A stretch of 14,070 nucleotides of DNA, taken from an uncultured Streptococcus sp. GTDB lineage: Bacteria > Bacillota > Bacilli > Lactobacillales > Streptococcaceae. How positions within the stretch are numbered: position 1 is the first letter of the stretch; each line of letters starts with the position of its first letter. This document shows, piece by piece, positions 1 through 6,498 of this stretch. The stretch is from the NCBI RefSeq assembly GCF_938036805.1, contig NZ_CALHWC010000081.1, positions 1 through 14,070 on the forward strand, written 5' to 3'. A program made the translations under genes and the position numbers. The notes under the pieces were generated by a model, which saw only the letters and a program-made list of their open reading frames with translations, was not told where the DNA came from and made no database searches.

Positions 1-361
1 GGAGCATTTTACTCAGACCTGGTCCATGGTAAATATTATCCCCAAGAATCAGCGCTACATTATCATCTCCAATAAAATCAGCCCCAATGATAAAGGCTTG
101 TGCCAGCCCGTCCGGACTTGGCTGTTCTGCATAAGAAAGCTTGATACCAAACTCAGATCCGTCTCCCAGCAGATCCTCAAAACGAGGCAGATCCGTCGGA
201 GTGGAGATAATCAAGATGTCCTTGATACCAGCCAGCATAAGAGTTGACAGCGGATAATAAATCATGGGTTTGTCATAAACCGGCATGAGCTGTTTTGACG
301 CAGCGCGGGTCAATGGATACAAACGAGTACCAGAACCACCTGCAAGAATAATACCTTTCAT
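1..361 (-). CDS. rmlA: Glucose-1-phosphate thymidylyltransferase, N-terminal part (runs off window)
   Basis: RmlA joins dTTP and glucose-1-phosphate to give dTDP-glucose, the first step of dTDP-L-rhamnose synthesis, which supplies rhamnose for streptococcal cell-wall polysaccharide; it is cytoplasmic. Read from the ATG at 361-359, 120 codons lie in the window, against about 289 in the family, so the C-terminus is missing only because the window ends. The nucleotide-binding loop GGSGTRLYPLT lies at residues 8-18 and the sugar-nucleotide pyrophosphorylase motif LGDNIYHG at about 109-116. A Shine-Dalgarno GAGAGG sits 8-9 bases upstream of the ATG, and a good promoter lies just before it (392-420), so it starts its own transcription unit. 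rmlC and rmlB are expected beyond the edge. The family call is very secure. Confidence 0.96.
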   Translation of the reverse strand, partial: MKGIILAGGSGTRLYPLTRAASKQLMPVYDKPMIYYPLSTLMLAGIKDILIISTPTDLPRFEDLLGDGSEFGIKLSYAEQPSPDGLAQAFIIGADFIGDDNVALILGDNIYHGPGLSKML

Positions 362-391
362 ATGAATTTCCTCTCTTAATGTATTCCCTTT

Positions 392-420
392 ATTTTACCA
401 TTTTTGAAAGCGGATGTCAT
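392..420 (-). promoter_or_regulatory. Promoter for rmlA
   Basis: Reading the minus strand, ATGACA (420-415, five of six matches to the -35 consensus) is followed 17 bases later by TAAAAT (397-392). A TG one base upstream of the -10 (TGG TAAAAT) makes it an extended -10. The rmlA ATG follows about 30 bases downstream. The -35 lies in a short palindrome, GGATG-T-CATCC (412-422), which may be chance. Confidence 0.75.
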
Positions 421-440
421 CCTTTTCACTTCCCTTAAAC

Positions 441-480
441 AAAAGAAAAAGAGCAGAATTTCCGCTTTCTTATGCTCTTT
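441..480 (-). terminator. Rho-independent terminator after the ZIP pseudogene
   Basis: On the minus strand AAAGAGCA (480-473) pairs perfectly with TGCTCTTT (455-448). A further small GAA/TTC stem is possible in the loop. The run TTCTTTT follows directly (447-441). On the plus strand the tail is interrupted after three T, so the minus direction fits. It lies 16 bases after the stop of the broken zinc transporter gene and upstream of the rmlA promoter. Confidence 0.8.
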
Positions 481-495
481 GATTCAAATTTGGCG

Positions 496-777
496 TTATC
501 CCAAAGCGACATCCAAGACCATCATGAGAACGAAACCCACCATGAGACCTAAAGTCGCCACATCGGTATTGCCATTGGTCTGCGAATCCGGTATCAGCTC
601 CTCTACCACCACGAAAATCATAGCTCCTGCCGCAAAGCCCATCATAATATTCAGCAGCTTGCGACTGACCTGTTTAAAGAAAAATACAATTGCCGAGCCC
701 ACAATGGTACACCCCCATGTAAAAAGCCCAGCCAAGAACGCCTGCATAACCACAGGATGCGATCGTAACTAGTCCAT
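496..777 (-). pseudogene. ZIP-family metal transporter, inactivated (early stop plus internal deletion)
   Basis: This is the remnant of a ZIP-type (ZupT-like) zinc/divalent metal permease of the cytoplasmic membrane. The natural ATG is at 777-775, with AGGGAGAA just upstream. The third codon is TAG (771-769) where related proteins, as I recall them, have tryptophan (M-D-W-L). After the stop the frame stays open from a GTG at 753 and encodes the first helix (AFLAGLFTWGCTIVGSAIVF). The start of helix two (RKLLNIMMGFAAG) then runs straight into the family's C-terminal helices (GAMIFVVVEELIPDSQ, then GLMVGFVLMMVLDVALG). Only about 94 codons remain of roughly 270, so the central helices with the metal-binding H/E residues are gone. 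The junction falls in a FAAG motif that I recall in both helices, which suggests deletion between short repeats. An 85-residue product from GTG 753 is possible but could not form a transporter. Confidence 0.85.
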
Positions 778-934
778 AACTTCTCCCTATCCTCTAAAAT
801 AAATCATACAAAATCGTCTTGGTTTCGCCGATACAGTGAAGTCACTAAGCAATCGACGAACCATAATATCTTATCCGATATTTCATCATTCTATTCAGTC
901 AGATAAGATATTTTCTTCTATTTCATATATAATT
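778..934. other. Intergenic stretch with two nested inverted repeats
   Basis: This 157-base AT-rich gap between the small unknown gene and the ZIP pseudogene has no supportable gene. It contains the paired hairpins listed at 821-912. I see no convincing promoter. Confidence 0.6.
821..912. repeat. Tandem stem-loop element of unknown role
   Basis: The first structure pairs GGTTTCGCCGAT (821-832) imperfectly with ATCGACGAACC (852-862), with one bulge and one mismatch. It encloses a perfect inner hairpin AGTGA-AG-TCACT (835-846). Immediately beyond it, AATATCTTATC (865-875) and GATAAGATATT (902-912) form a perfect 11-base inverted repeat with a 26-base loop. Neither is followed by a T-run, so a simple terminator is unlikely. 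It could be a processing or attenuation structure, or a small repeated element. Confidence 0.45.
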
Positions 935-1153
935 TTATCTCGCATTTAAGCTCCAAATCGAATAAATGCGGCTTTCAATTTCACGAAATGATAAATCCAT
1001 AAACTCTTCATTTGATTCCGCTATCAACCCATGATAACCCCAGACAGCCACCCATATTTGGACCTTATCACTGATGATTTTTCGGTACAAATAATATCGT
1101 ATGCTATCAAATTCTCCTTTAATAAATACATCGTTTGGTAAAAAATTTTTCAT
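935..1153 (-). CDS. Small soluble protein of unknown function (72 aa)
   Basis: I do not recognise this protein. The frame is open from a TTG at 1264, but the ATG at 1153-1151 is preferred because GGAGAGAG lies 5-8 bases before it; the extra 37 codons look like read-through of leader sequence. The product is short, with aromatic-rich segments (YYLYRKIISDKVQIWVAVWGYHG, residues 20-42) and an acidic SNEEF stretch. It has no signal peptide or membrane helix from this start. It follows the membrane protein gene by about 107 bases on the same strand and may belong to the same transcript. The order of charged, aromatic and beta-like stretches would suit a small binding or antitoxin-like protein, but that is a guess. 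Confidence 0.5.
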   Translation of the reverse strand: MKNFLPNDVFIKGEFDSIRYYLYRKIISDKVQIWVAVWGYHGLIAESNEEFMDLSFREIESRIYSIWSLNAR

Positions 1154-1260
1154 CTTTCTCTCTCCACATAGAACTAGTAACTTTAAGAAAACCTCAATCA
1201 TGACACTTGCACAACTACAAGCTGTAATTGAAAGCAATACCCAAAAAGAGTTATTCCAAC

Positions 1261-2301
1261 TCAATATTCTTTATTTTGGATAGAAAATCGAACGATCTGA
1301 TGATTTTGAACAATGACTTCGTATTTACCAAATCCAGAATACTTACTATGTTTCCCGACACCAATGTCCATAAGATAACGTGCATTTGGTAGCTTCGTTA
1401 AATCTAGCTGCTCTTGTAAAATCTGCTTGATTTTATCATCATTCTTCTGGTCTTGGCCAATACTAATGATAGATCCATCATCTTGCTCCACGTTAAAAAT
1501 TACCTTCATTTCAATGGCAAGAGCCTCTTTTTCCAACATGTCAGAAATAGGAATTGGATACAAGCCCTGCAAAGGCTGGCCTTCTGCCTGATTCTTCTTT
1601 ATCAGAGCCTCGTATACATCAATATGTGGCGCATCCTTATCTATCATAAAATCAAGGGATTCTAGATATAGTTTCTTCTTATCCGCCCTTGTAAAACTAT
1701 ATTTTACAGTCTCTAAAGTTTCACTAAAACCCGGACTCAGCTCAAGTCCTTTATAAGCGATACTAGGGAAAGCTTGATAAATAGCATCTCCCTTTTCAAG
1801 CTGTAGGTCAATATCCGTTTTTCCATTTTTCGTATCCCGAGAGGTATAATATTCAATTCGGTCACCAATCTTAACCGTTTGCCCCTCAATCTCCTCAGAA
1901 TACTCAGCTCTGATTAAATAACCAGCGAAAGAGGTATAGTTTTTATCAGCATCTAAAACTCTGACCGTTCCTTCAAAACCACTCTGCTTATAAGAGCGCT
2001 GAATAGCCTGTACCATTTCATATTTCGGCACTCGTACAAAAACTCCCCACATATCTGCAAAACTCAGAAACATAGAGACGAGTGGTATGGACATCATAAT
2101 CACCATACTAGATAAGAAACAGCCCAAAACACTAAAACCCATTTTATGTTTCGTATTCTTTGCTAGTTCCTGATTCCCTCCATTATTCTGAAAAACAAGA
2201 GGATCTTGAGAACGACTTTTGTGCCTAGTAAATAGAATAAGTGAGATTGAGATTAAGATTGATATTACTAATAAAAGTAAAATGAGAAATATTAAAAACA
2301 T
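1261..2301 (-). CDS. Two-helix membrane protein with large extracellular domain, unknown function
   Basis: I cannot name this 346-residue protein. Residues 3-24 are an uncharged hydrophobic helix, followed by a basic loop (RHKSR to KHK, 26-53) and a second helix (55-82). By the positive-inside rule the loop is cytoplasmic and residues 83-346 are outside the cell. The outer domain is rich in charged residues, with alternating beta-like segments (YTSFAGYLIRAEYSEE, GKYEVIVQNHQIVRFSI near the end). No lipobox, LPXTG or enzyme motif is visible. The ATG overlaps the last 10 bases of the upstream oxidoreductase gene and has a strong site, AAGGAGAACAA, inside that gene, so translation is probably coupled. 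Its codon and base use is more AT-rich than the oxidoreductase upstream, consistent with a later addition to the operon. Confidence 0.8.
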   Translation of the reverse strand: MFLIFLILLLLVISILISISLILFTRHKSRSQDPLVFQNNGGNQELAKNTKHKMGFSVLGCFLSSMVIMMSIPLVSMFLSFADMWGVFVRVPKYEMVQAIQRSYKQSGFEGTVRVLDADKNYTSFAGYLIRAEYSEEIEGQTVKIGDRIEYYTSRDTKNGKTDIDLQLEKGDAIYQAFPSIAYKGLELSPGFSETLETVKYSFTRADKKKLYLESLDFMIDKDAPHIDVYEALIKKNQAEGQPLQGLYPIPISDMLEKEALAIEMKVIFNVEQDDGSIISIGQDQKNDDKIKQILQEQLDLTKLPNARYLMDIGVGKHSKYSGFGKYEVIVQNHQIVRFSIQNKEY

Positions 2302-3410
2302 TTGTTCTCCTTAAGTGCTCTCTTTTCCACGTACCGCTCAATAGGATAGTCAGCTGGATTCAGCATCCCCGCTTCTCCTAAAACCATCTGGGCCAATTGG
2401 CGTCCGATGAGCGGACCAGTTGTCAGACCAGAAGAGCCTAGACCGCTGGCTGCGTAGGCATGCGGTAAGTCTGGCACAGCGCCAAAGAAAGGAGAAAAGT
2501 CGCTGGTATAAGCCCGCGTTCCCACGCGCTCGCCCAAAATCTCTGCAGTAGCCAACCTCGGCAAATAAGTTTCCGCTTCTTGCTGCAACTGAACCAGCAC
2601 CGTCTTATCTACTGTCAAATCAAAGCCCTGATCATTTTCATGACTGGCCCCGACGCTGACCTTGCCTGCTAGAAAGGGAATGATATCCAGCTCGCTCTCA
2701 GGCATCACAACAGGGTAGTCATCCGTCTTTTCAGCCAGTTTAAAATCACGTAGCTGCCCCTTTTGCGGTCGAACATCTGTCACATAGCCTAGCGGCTGCA
2801 AGATTTCTCCTAGCCAAGCCCCCACAGCTAAGATAACACAGTCAAAGCTCTGACCATCCACCAGAAGTTGCTCTCCTTCTACTGTCAAGCTTACCTTTTT
2901 CTCAACTAGTTTTGCCTTACTAGCTTTCAGAAGCGTCTCCGTCAAGAGTGCTCCCTCCACACGGGCACCACCGGAAGCATATAGAAGCCACTCAAAACCT
3001 TGCAAGCTTGGAAATTTTTCCTGGGCCTCCTGACGGCTGAGAAGACTCAAGTCCCCTATTAAGGGCGACTCTTCCCGACGATTAGCAGCCAAATCATAAA
3101 GTTCCTTCAGCTTGCTCTCGTCCCTTTTCAGCAGATATACACCCGTCTGTTGGTAAAAGTCTGTCTGGATTCCAGCCGATTTCAGTTCTGCAATCAAGTC
3201 CTTATAAAAATCAGCGCCCAGACGCGCCATCCTGTACCAAGCCTTATTGCGACGCTTGGAAAACCAAGGACTGATAATGCCAGCGGCTGCCTTGGTTGCC
3301 TGCCCCTTGCCGTCATCAAAGACAGTCACTTCCACATCTGGGGATTTGGATAGATAGTAAGCGGCTGTTGAGCCAACAATCCCATCTCCAATCACTACTA
3401 CTTTTTTCAT
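2292..3410 (-). CDS. FAD-dependent amino-acid oxidoreductase (DAO/DadA family)
   Basis: This is a cytoplasmic flavoprotein of the DAO superfamily (glycine/D-amino acid oxidases and dehydrogenases). The N-terminus has the FAD-binding Rossmann fold: VVVIGDGIVGSTAAYYLS (GxGxxG) is followed by an acidic residue at the end of strand two (VTVFDDG) and the flavin-contacting KAAAGIISPW segment. The C-terminus carries the second FAD contact typical of the family (YAASGLGSSGLTTGPLIGRQLA). From the ATG at 3410 it has 372 residues, a normal size. An upstream TTG at 3425 is in frame, but the ATG has GAGGGAG four bases ahead and is preferred. The stop codon of nif3 lies 11 bases upstream, so it is the third gene of trmK-nif3-oxidoreductase. 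The exact amino-acid substrate cannot be read from the sequence. Confidence 0.88.
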   Translation of the reverse strand: MKKVVVIGDGIVGSTAAYYLSKSPDVEVTVFDDGKGQATKAAAGIISPWFSKRRNKAWYRMARLGADFYKDLIAELKSAGIQTDFYQQTGVYLLKRDESKLKELYDLAANRREESPLIGDLSLLSRQEAQEKFPSLQGFEWLLYASGGARVEGALLTETLLKASKAKLVEKKVSLTVEGEQLLVDGQSFDCVILAVGAWLGEILQPLGYVTDVRPQKGQLRDFKLAEKTDDYPVVMPESELDIIPFLAGKVSVGASHENDQGFDLTVDKTVLVQLQQEAETYLPRLATAEILGERVGTRAYTSDFSPFFGAVPDLPHAYAASGLGSSGLTTGPLIGRQLAQMVLGEAGMLNPADYPIERYVEKRALKENKCF

Positions 3411-3421
3411 GTCGCTCCCTC

Positions 3422-4219
3422 TCAAATATGCCGGAAAGGATTAGTCCAAGCCTGACTAGCCAGGATCTCAATCTCCCATCCCTCTTCTGCCTTCCAAGTA
3501 TCAAGCTTTTCTTTTATTTTTTCCGTAAAAAGAACCTCGATATGGTGTCCAGGATCCAGCGCCAAAAGCCCTTCTGTCAGCATTTCCTGAGCAGTGTGAT
3601 AGTAAATATCACCAGTTATGTAGACTTGCGCTCCCTTGGCAATAGCCTCTGAATAAAAGGACTGACCGCTGCCACCACAAATAGCCACACGATCAATCAT
3701 GCGTTCGAGATCTGCTTCTTCATAGGTGACCAGACGCAAACAATCTAGTCCAAAAGTTGCCTTGACCTTAGCCGCAAAGTCCCCAAAGGTCTGAGGAGCA
3801 ATCTTCCCCACGCGACCAATACCGTGTTCTGGGCTTGTCTGACTGAGAAAACTTGTCTCCTCAATTTCCAGAAGCTGGCAGAACCAGTCATTGAGCCCGT
3901 CCTCCACGACATCAATATTAGTATGGCTGACATAGACAGCAATATCATGCTTGATGAGCTCTAAAATGATTTGATTTCGCGCCTTATCTGCCACTAGGTC
4001 CTTGAGCGGGCGAAAAATAGGCGCATGTTTAACGATAATCACCCCAGCACCTAGCTCAATAGCCTCTGCCACCGTCTGCTCACGAACATCCAAGGCTACC
4101 AAAACCTTGTCTACTTCTTTGTCCAAAGTTCCAATTTGCAGGCCTGAGATATCGCCCTCTATGGACAGTTCTTGCGGGCAGTAGGCTTCATAACGGGCGA
4201 TGATTTCACTTGCTAGCAT
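3422..4219 (-). CDS. Nif3-like dinuclear metal centre protein (YqfO/YbgI family)
   Basis: A 265-residue member of the Nif3/NGG1p-interacting family, which forms ring hexamers with two metal ions per subunit. It is often labelled GTP cyclohydrolase 1 type 2, although the physiological role is uncertain. Recognisable family segments are GDISGLQIG (22-30), VKHAPIF (63-69), VSHTNID (97-103), ICGGSGQSF, GDIYYHTA and the late DPGHHIEVLF with its His and Glu ligands. The first metal motif is KHAPIF where many members have HH, so one canonical histidine is Lys64. The ATG at 4219 lies inside the end of trmK (14-base overlap) and has a very good AAGGAGG eight bases upstream. Co-occurrence with trmK is common in Firmicutes. 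Confidence 0.9.
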   Translation of the reverse strand: MLASEIIARYEAYCPQELSIEGDISGLQIGTLDKEVDKVLVALDVREQTVAEAIELGAGVIIVKHAPIFRPLKDLVADKARNQIILELIKHDIAVYVSHTNIDVVEDGLNDWFCQLLEIEETSFLSQTSPEHGIGRVGKIAPQTFGDFAAKVKATFGLDCLRLVTYEEADLERMIDRVAICGGSGQSFYSEAIAKGAQVYITGDIYYHTAQEMLTEGLLALDPGHHIEVLFTEKIKEKLDTWKAEEGWEIEILASQAWTNPFRHI

Positions 4220-4895
4220 GGAGTACCTCCTTGATACTTTCGATTTTTTGGGACATAGCAGAGCGTTCTAGCTCATTTTTTTCTGGGATATGAGCTAGAG
4301 CTCCTTCAAGTTTCTTCAGTTCTTTTTGCCATCTTATCTGAAAAGCAGGTGACTGTTGCTTCATCAGAAAAGGACCAAAACGTTTTTCTTTCTCTGTCAA
4401 AGTTTGCTGGCCTGCTTCCGCCACTAGGATTTCATAAAATTTGCCAGCTTCTTCTAAGATATCCTCAGCCAGCAAGCGAAAGCCATTAGATACCAGCCAG
4501 CTGCGGAGCTCATCCTCTCGGTTATTGGGCTGCAAAATCAAGCGGGAAATAGACCCAAGCTTAGCTCTGCCATTTTCCAAAATCTCTGAAATCAAGCGAC
4601 CACCCATGCCAGCGATAACGATGGTGTCAATCTGATCCTCCGCTTCAACAGCCGCCAGACCATTGGCCAAGCGAACCTCAATCTGCTCTGTCAGTCCATG
4701 CTCTGCCACATTTTTCTGGGCAGACTGAAAAGGCCCCTCTACCACTTCTCCGGCCAGAGCCTTCTCAATTCGTCCTTCCTGAATCAGGTAAATAGGCAGA
4801 TAGGCGTGATCACTTCCAACATCCAGCAGCTTTGCCCCATTCGGCACAAAAGCAGCTACTCGCTCCAAGCGCTGGGAAATAGTCTTTTTTTGCAT
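4206..4895 (-). CDS. trmK: tRNA (adenine-22-N1)-methyltransferase
   Basis: TrmK transfers a methyl group from S-adenosylmethionine to N1 of adenine 22 in tRNA. This 229-residue protein has the class I methyltransferase fold: motif I LLDVGSDHAYLP (23-34), the acidic GEVVEGP segment (49-55) contacting the cofactor, the family signature IVIAGMGG (92-99), and LILQPNNRED (119-128) in the place of motif IV. The last 60 residues are charged and helical, matching the known C-terminal coiled-coil domain. A promoter lies about 30-60 bases upstream (4927-4955). It is the first gene of a three-gene overlapping operon with nif3 and the FAD oxidoreductase. The ATG has only a modest site (AAAGAGTAAG). Identification is firm. 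Confidence 0.93.
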   Translation of the reverse strand: MQKKTISQRLERVAAFVPNGAKLLDVGSDHAYLPIYLIQEGRIEKALAGEVVEGPFQSAQKNVAEHGLTEQIEVRLANGLAAVEAEDQIDTIVIAGMGGRLISEILENGRAKLGSISRLILQPNNREDELRSWLVSNGFRLLAEDILEEAGKFYEILVAEAGQQTLTEKEKRFGPFLMKQQSPAFQIRWQKELKKLEGALAHIPEKNELERSAMSQKIESIKEVLHASK

Positions 4896-4926
4896 TGCTT
4901 ACTCTTTTCTAAACATTCTTCTATTT

Positions 4927-4955
4927 AGTATATCATTTCTGTATCATCAAGTGAA
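4927..4955 (-). promoter_or_regulatory. Promoter for the trmK operon
   Basis: On the minus strand TTCACT (4955-4950, four of six) is followed after 17 bases by TATACT (4932-4927), preceded by TGA to give an extended -10. The trmK ATG starts 31 bases further on. The -35 box is part of a perfect inverted repeat (4948-4977). Confidence 0.6.
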
Positions 4956-4977
4956 ATTATTTTGTTTTAGTCACTTG
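4948..4977. repeat. Inverted repeat CAAGTGA/TCACTTG overlapping the trmK -35
   Basis: CAAGTGA at 4948-4954 and TCACTTG at 4971-4977 are perfectly complementary, separated by 16 AT-rich bases. Because one arm covers the -35 hexamer it could be an operator. It is also the only hairpin between the immunity array and trmK, though it lacks a T-run. Confidence 0.35.
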
Positions 4978-5090
4978 TACCTTCTATCTAAATTAAGCTT
5001 CCCTATCAAATCGTTTAACAATTATAGAATAATGATTTTTTTCTTAATAACAAGAGGAGTAAAGTAATCGCCTTCAACATTATAAGCAAT
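4978..5090. other. AT-rich gap after the immunity array
   Basis: No supportable gene is present. The frame of the broken seventh immunity copy continues for a while (encoding YNVEGDYFTPLV and a lysine run at about 5085-5045) but does not match the family there. No clear terminator closes the T7SS effector operon, so some read-through into trmK is possible. Confidence 0.45.
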
Positions 5091-5237
5091 ATCCCACCTC
5101 TTATCGGCAGTGCATTTCCTCAAGGATAAATTTGAGTAAGAAACTTACTCATCTTCTGGAAACCACATTTTACCAGCTAGTTCCAAATAACCATAAGGTA
5201 CTCTTTTTGTATAATCGCCTTTAAGATATAGTCTCAC
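5091..5237 (-). pseudogene. Truncated seventh copy of the immunity-like family
   Basis: The start is a GTG at 5237, overlapping the stop of the previous copy as GTGA exactly like its neighbours, and the first 30 residues (MRLYLKGDYTKRVPYGYLEL then AGKMWFPEDE) nearly duplicate the copy at 7121-7729. Codon 31 is TAA (5147-5145) where that copy has CAG. Beyond it the frame continues VSYSN-LSLRKCTADKRW. Relative to the intact copy this lacks 42 bases (14 codons), exactly the interval between two TTTGAG repeats present at 7581-7586 and 7623-7628. Similarity ends after the RW codons near 5091, so the C-terminal three fifths are gone. This is a decayed end of the array. A 30-residue peptide could still be made, but I see no reason to think it acts. 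Confidence 0.85.
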
Positions 5238-5866
5238 TCGTCTTCCTCCTCATCATCCAACTCCACTTCACCATAGATTTTGATGTATTCTTCATTTCTG
5301 CGGTCATCTTCTGCCCAAACCGGGTCTCTCACATCGTCCATAAACGGAATTTCTTCCAAACTCAGCTCATTAGCCTGTTCATAACTCATCGAAAGGATAT
5401 CCTCATGCCGGTTTTTAAATTCCTCCACACTTAACCAACTCTCTTTATCATCTTCGCTAATCTGACCATCAATGGCAGTCGCAATTTCAATCGCCATAAT
5501 ATAGAAGGCACGTTTATCAACAGTGAGAAGGTCAAGGTGGGTAGAAGCTAAACGTAGACAGTCTCCTTTTTCTCGATAGTCTGTTGCTGGATTATCTTCA
5601 AAATCTAATTCAAGGTTTTCATATACATGACTTCCAAATTCGTTGGTAATCCCTTCTTTCAACTGAACATTATTCCATCTATTATCATGCATCCACTTAT
5701 TTAATTTTAAGTGAATAGTTGGGTCTGTTTTAAATGGGCGAGTATTTCCAAAATAAGAAAAATCTACTCGTTTACCATCTTTAGTATCAAACCACATTCT
5801 CTTCGCTAGTTCTAAATAATCAAACGGAATTTCTTTGGTGTAATCACCTTTTATATATAGTCTCAC
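5234..5866 (-). CDS. Immunity-like protein, copy 6 of tandem array
   Basis: A 210-residue acidic soluble protein with no signal peptide or membrane helix, so cytoplasmic. It belongs to the paralogous family filling 5234-8966. Its N-terminus (IKGDYTKEIPFDYLELA, then MWF) is closest to copy 5. Its C-terminal half is almost identical to copy 2, through residues 115-200 including LTVDKRAFYIMAIEIA, IDGQISEDDKESWL and NELSLEEIPF. It ends in an acidic run, DDEEEDE. The GTG start at 5866 overlaps the stop of copy 5 as GTGA, with GAGGAA in the acidic-tail codons of copy 5 as the likely ribosome site. Its position in an LXG toxin operon makes toxin neutralisation the best guess; no family name can be given. 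Confidence 0.85.
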   Translation of the reverse strand: MRLYIKGDYTKEIPFDYLELAKRMWFDTKDGKRVDFSYFGNTRPFKTDPTIHLKLNKWMHDNRWNNVQLKEGITNEFGSHVYENLELDFEDNPATDYREKGDCLRLASTHLDLLTVDKRAFYIMAIEIATAIDGQISEDDKESWLSVEEFKNRHEDILSMSYEQANELSLEEIPFMDDVRDPVWAEDDRRNEEYIKIYGEVELDDEEEDE

Positions 5867-6498
5867 TCATCTTCCTCATTGTCATCTAACTCCACTTCTC
5901 CATGGATTCGGATATACTCCTCGCGCTTCCTATCCAATTCTTCCCAGATGGGATCGTCAATAGCTTCAATCGTCTGAATTTCTTCCAAACTCATCTCATT
6001 TGCTTCATCAAAAGTCAGAGATAAGATATCTTGGTGCTTTTCCTTGAATTCCTTGATTGTTAGCCATGTTTTCTTATCATCTTCACTAATTTGACCGTCA
6101 ATCGCAGTCGCAATTTCAAGTGCCATAATATAGAATGCACGTTTATCAAGAGTGAGCAGTTCAAGATGGGTAGAAGCTAGACGCAGACAGCCTCCATTTT
6201 CTCGAAAATCTGTTACATAAGCATCTTCAAAATCTAAATTCAAACATTCATCAATTTGTGAATAAAAACGATATTTTAGCCCTTCTTGTATCGGAACATG
6301 CAACCAACGTTCATCATAATTCTGTTTATCTAGTTTTAGATGAATTGCTATATCATTCCTATCTCTGATTTGAAGAAAACCAGAATAGGAGAGTGGGATG
6401 CCTTCTCCTTGATAACTTTCAAACCACATTTTATTCGCTAGTTCTAAATAATCAAACGGAATCTCTTTAGTATAATCGCCTTTAATGTAAATTCTCAC
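5863..6498 (-). CDS. Immunity-like protein, copy 5 of tandem array
   Basis: A cytoplasmic acidic paralogue of 211 residues. The N-terminus (IYIKGDYTKEIPFDYLELAN) pairs with copy 6, while the C-terminal segment DEANEMSLEEIQTIEAIDDP is the class shared with copy 3. The central block LTLDKRAFYIMALEIATAID is conserved (about 116-135), as is GQISEDDKKTWL. It closes with DDNEEDE. The GTG start at 6498 overlaps the preceding stop by four bases, with GAGGAAGAC of copy 4's tail in place as Shine-Dalgarno. The variable region between residues 28 and 95 differs from every other copy, as expected if specificity for different toxins lies there; that is inference. Confidence 0.85.
   Translation of the reverse strand: MRIYIKGDYTKEIPFDYLELANKMWFESYQGEGIPLSYSGFLQIRDRNDIAIHLKLDKQNYDERWLHVPIQEGLKYRFYSQIDECLNLDFEDAYVTDFRENGGCLRLASTHLELLTLDKRAFYIMALEIATAIDGQISEDDKKTWLTIKEFKEKHQDILSLTFDEANEMSLEEIQTIEAIDDPIWEELDRKREEYIRIHGEVELDDNEEDE

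Noticed and set aside
404..772. 122-residue open frame on the plus strand
   Set aside because: It lies antisense over the ZIP pseudogene and its terminator, has a low-complexity T/S/K/P-rich product and no ribosome site.
4978..5090. Terminator for the effector operon before trmK
   Set aside because: I found only A/T runs without a paired stem next to a T-tract.
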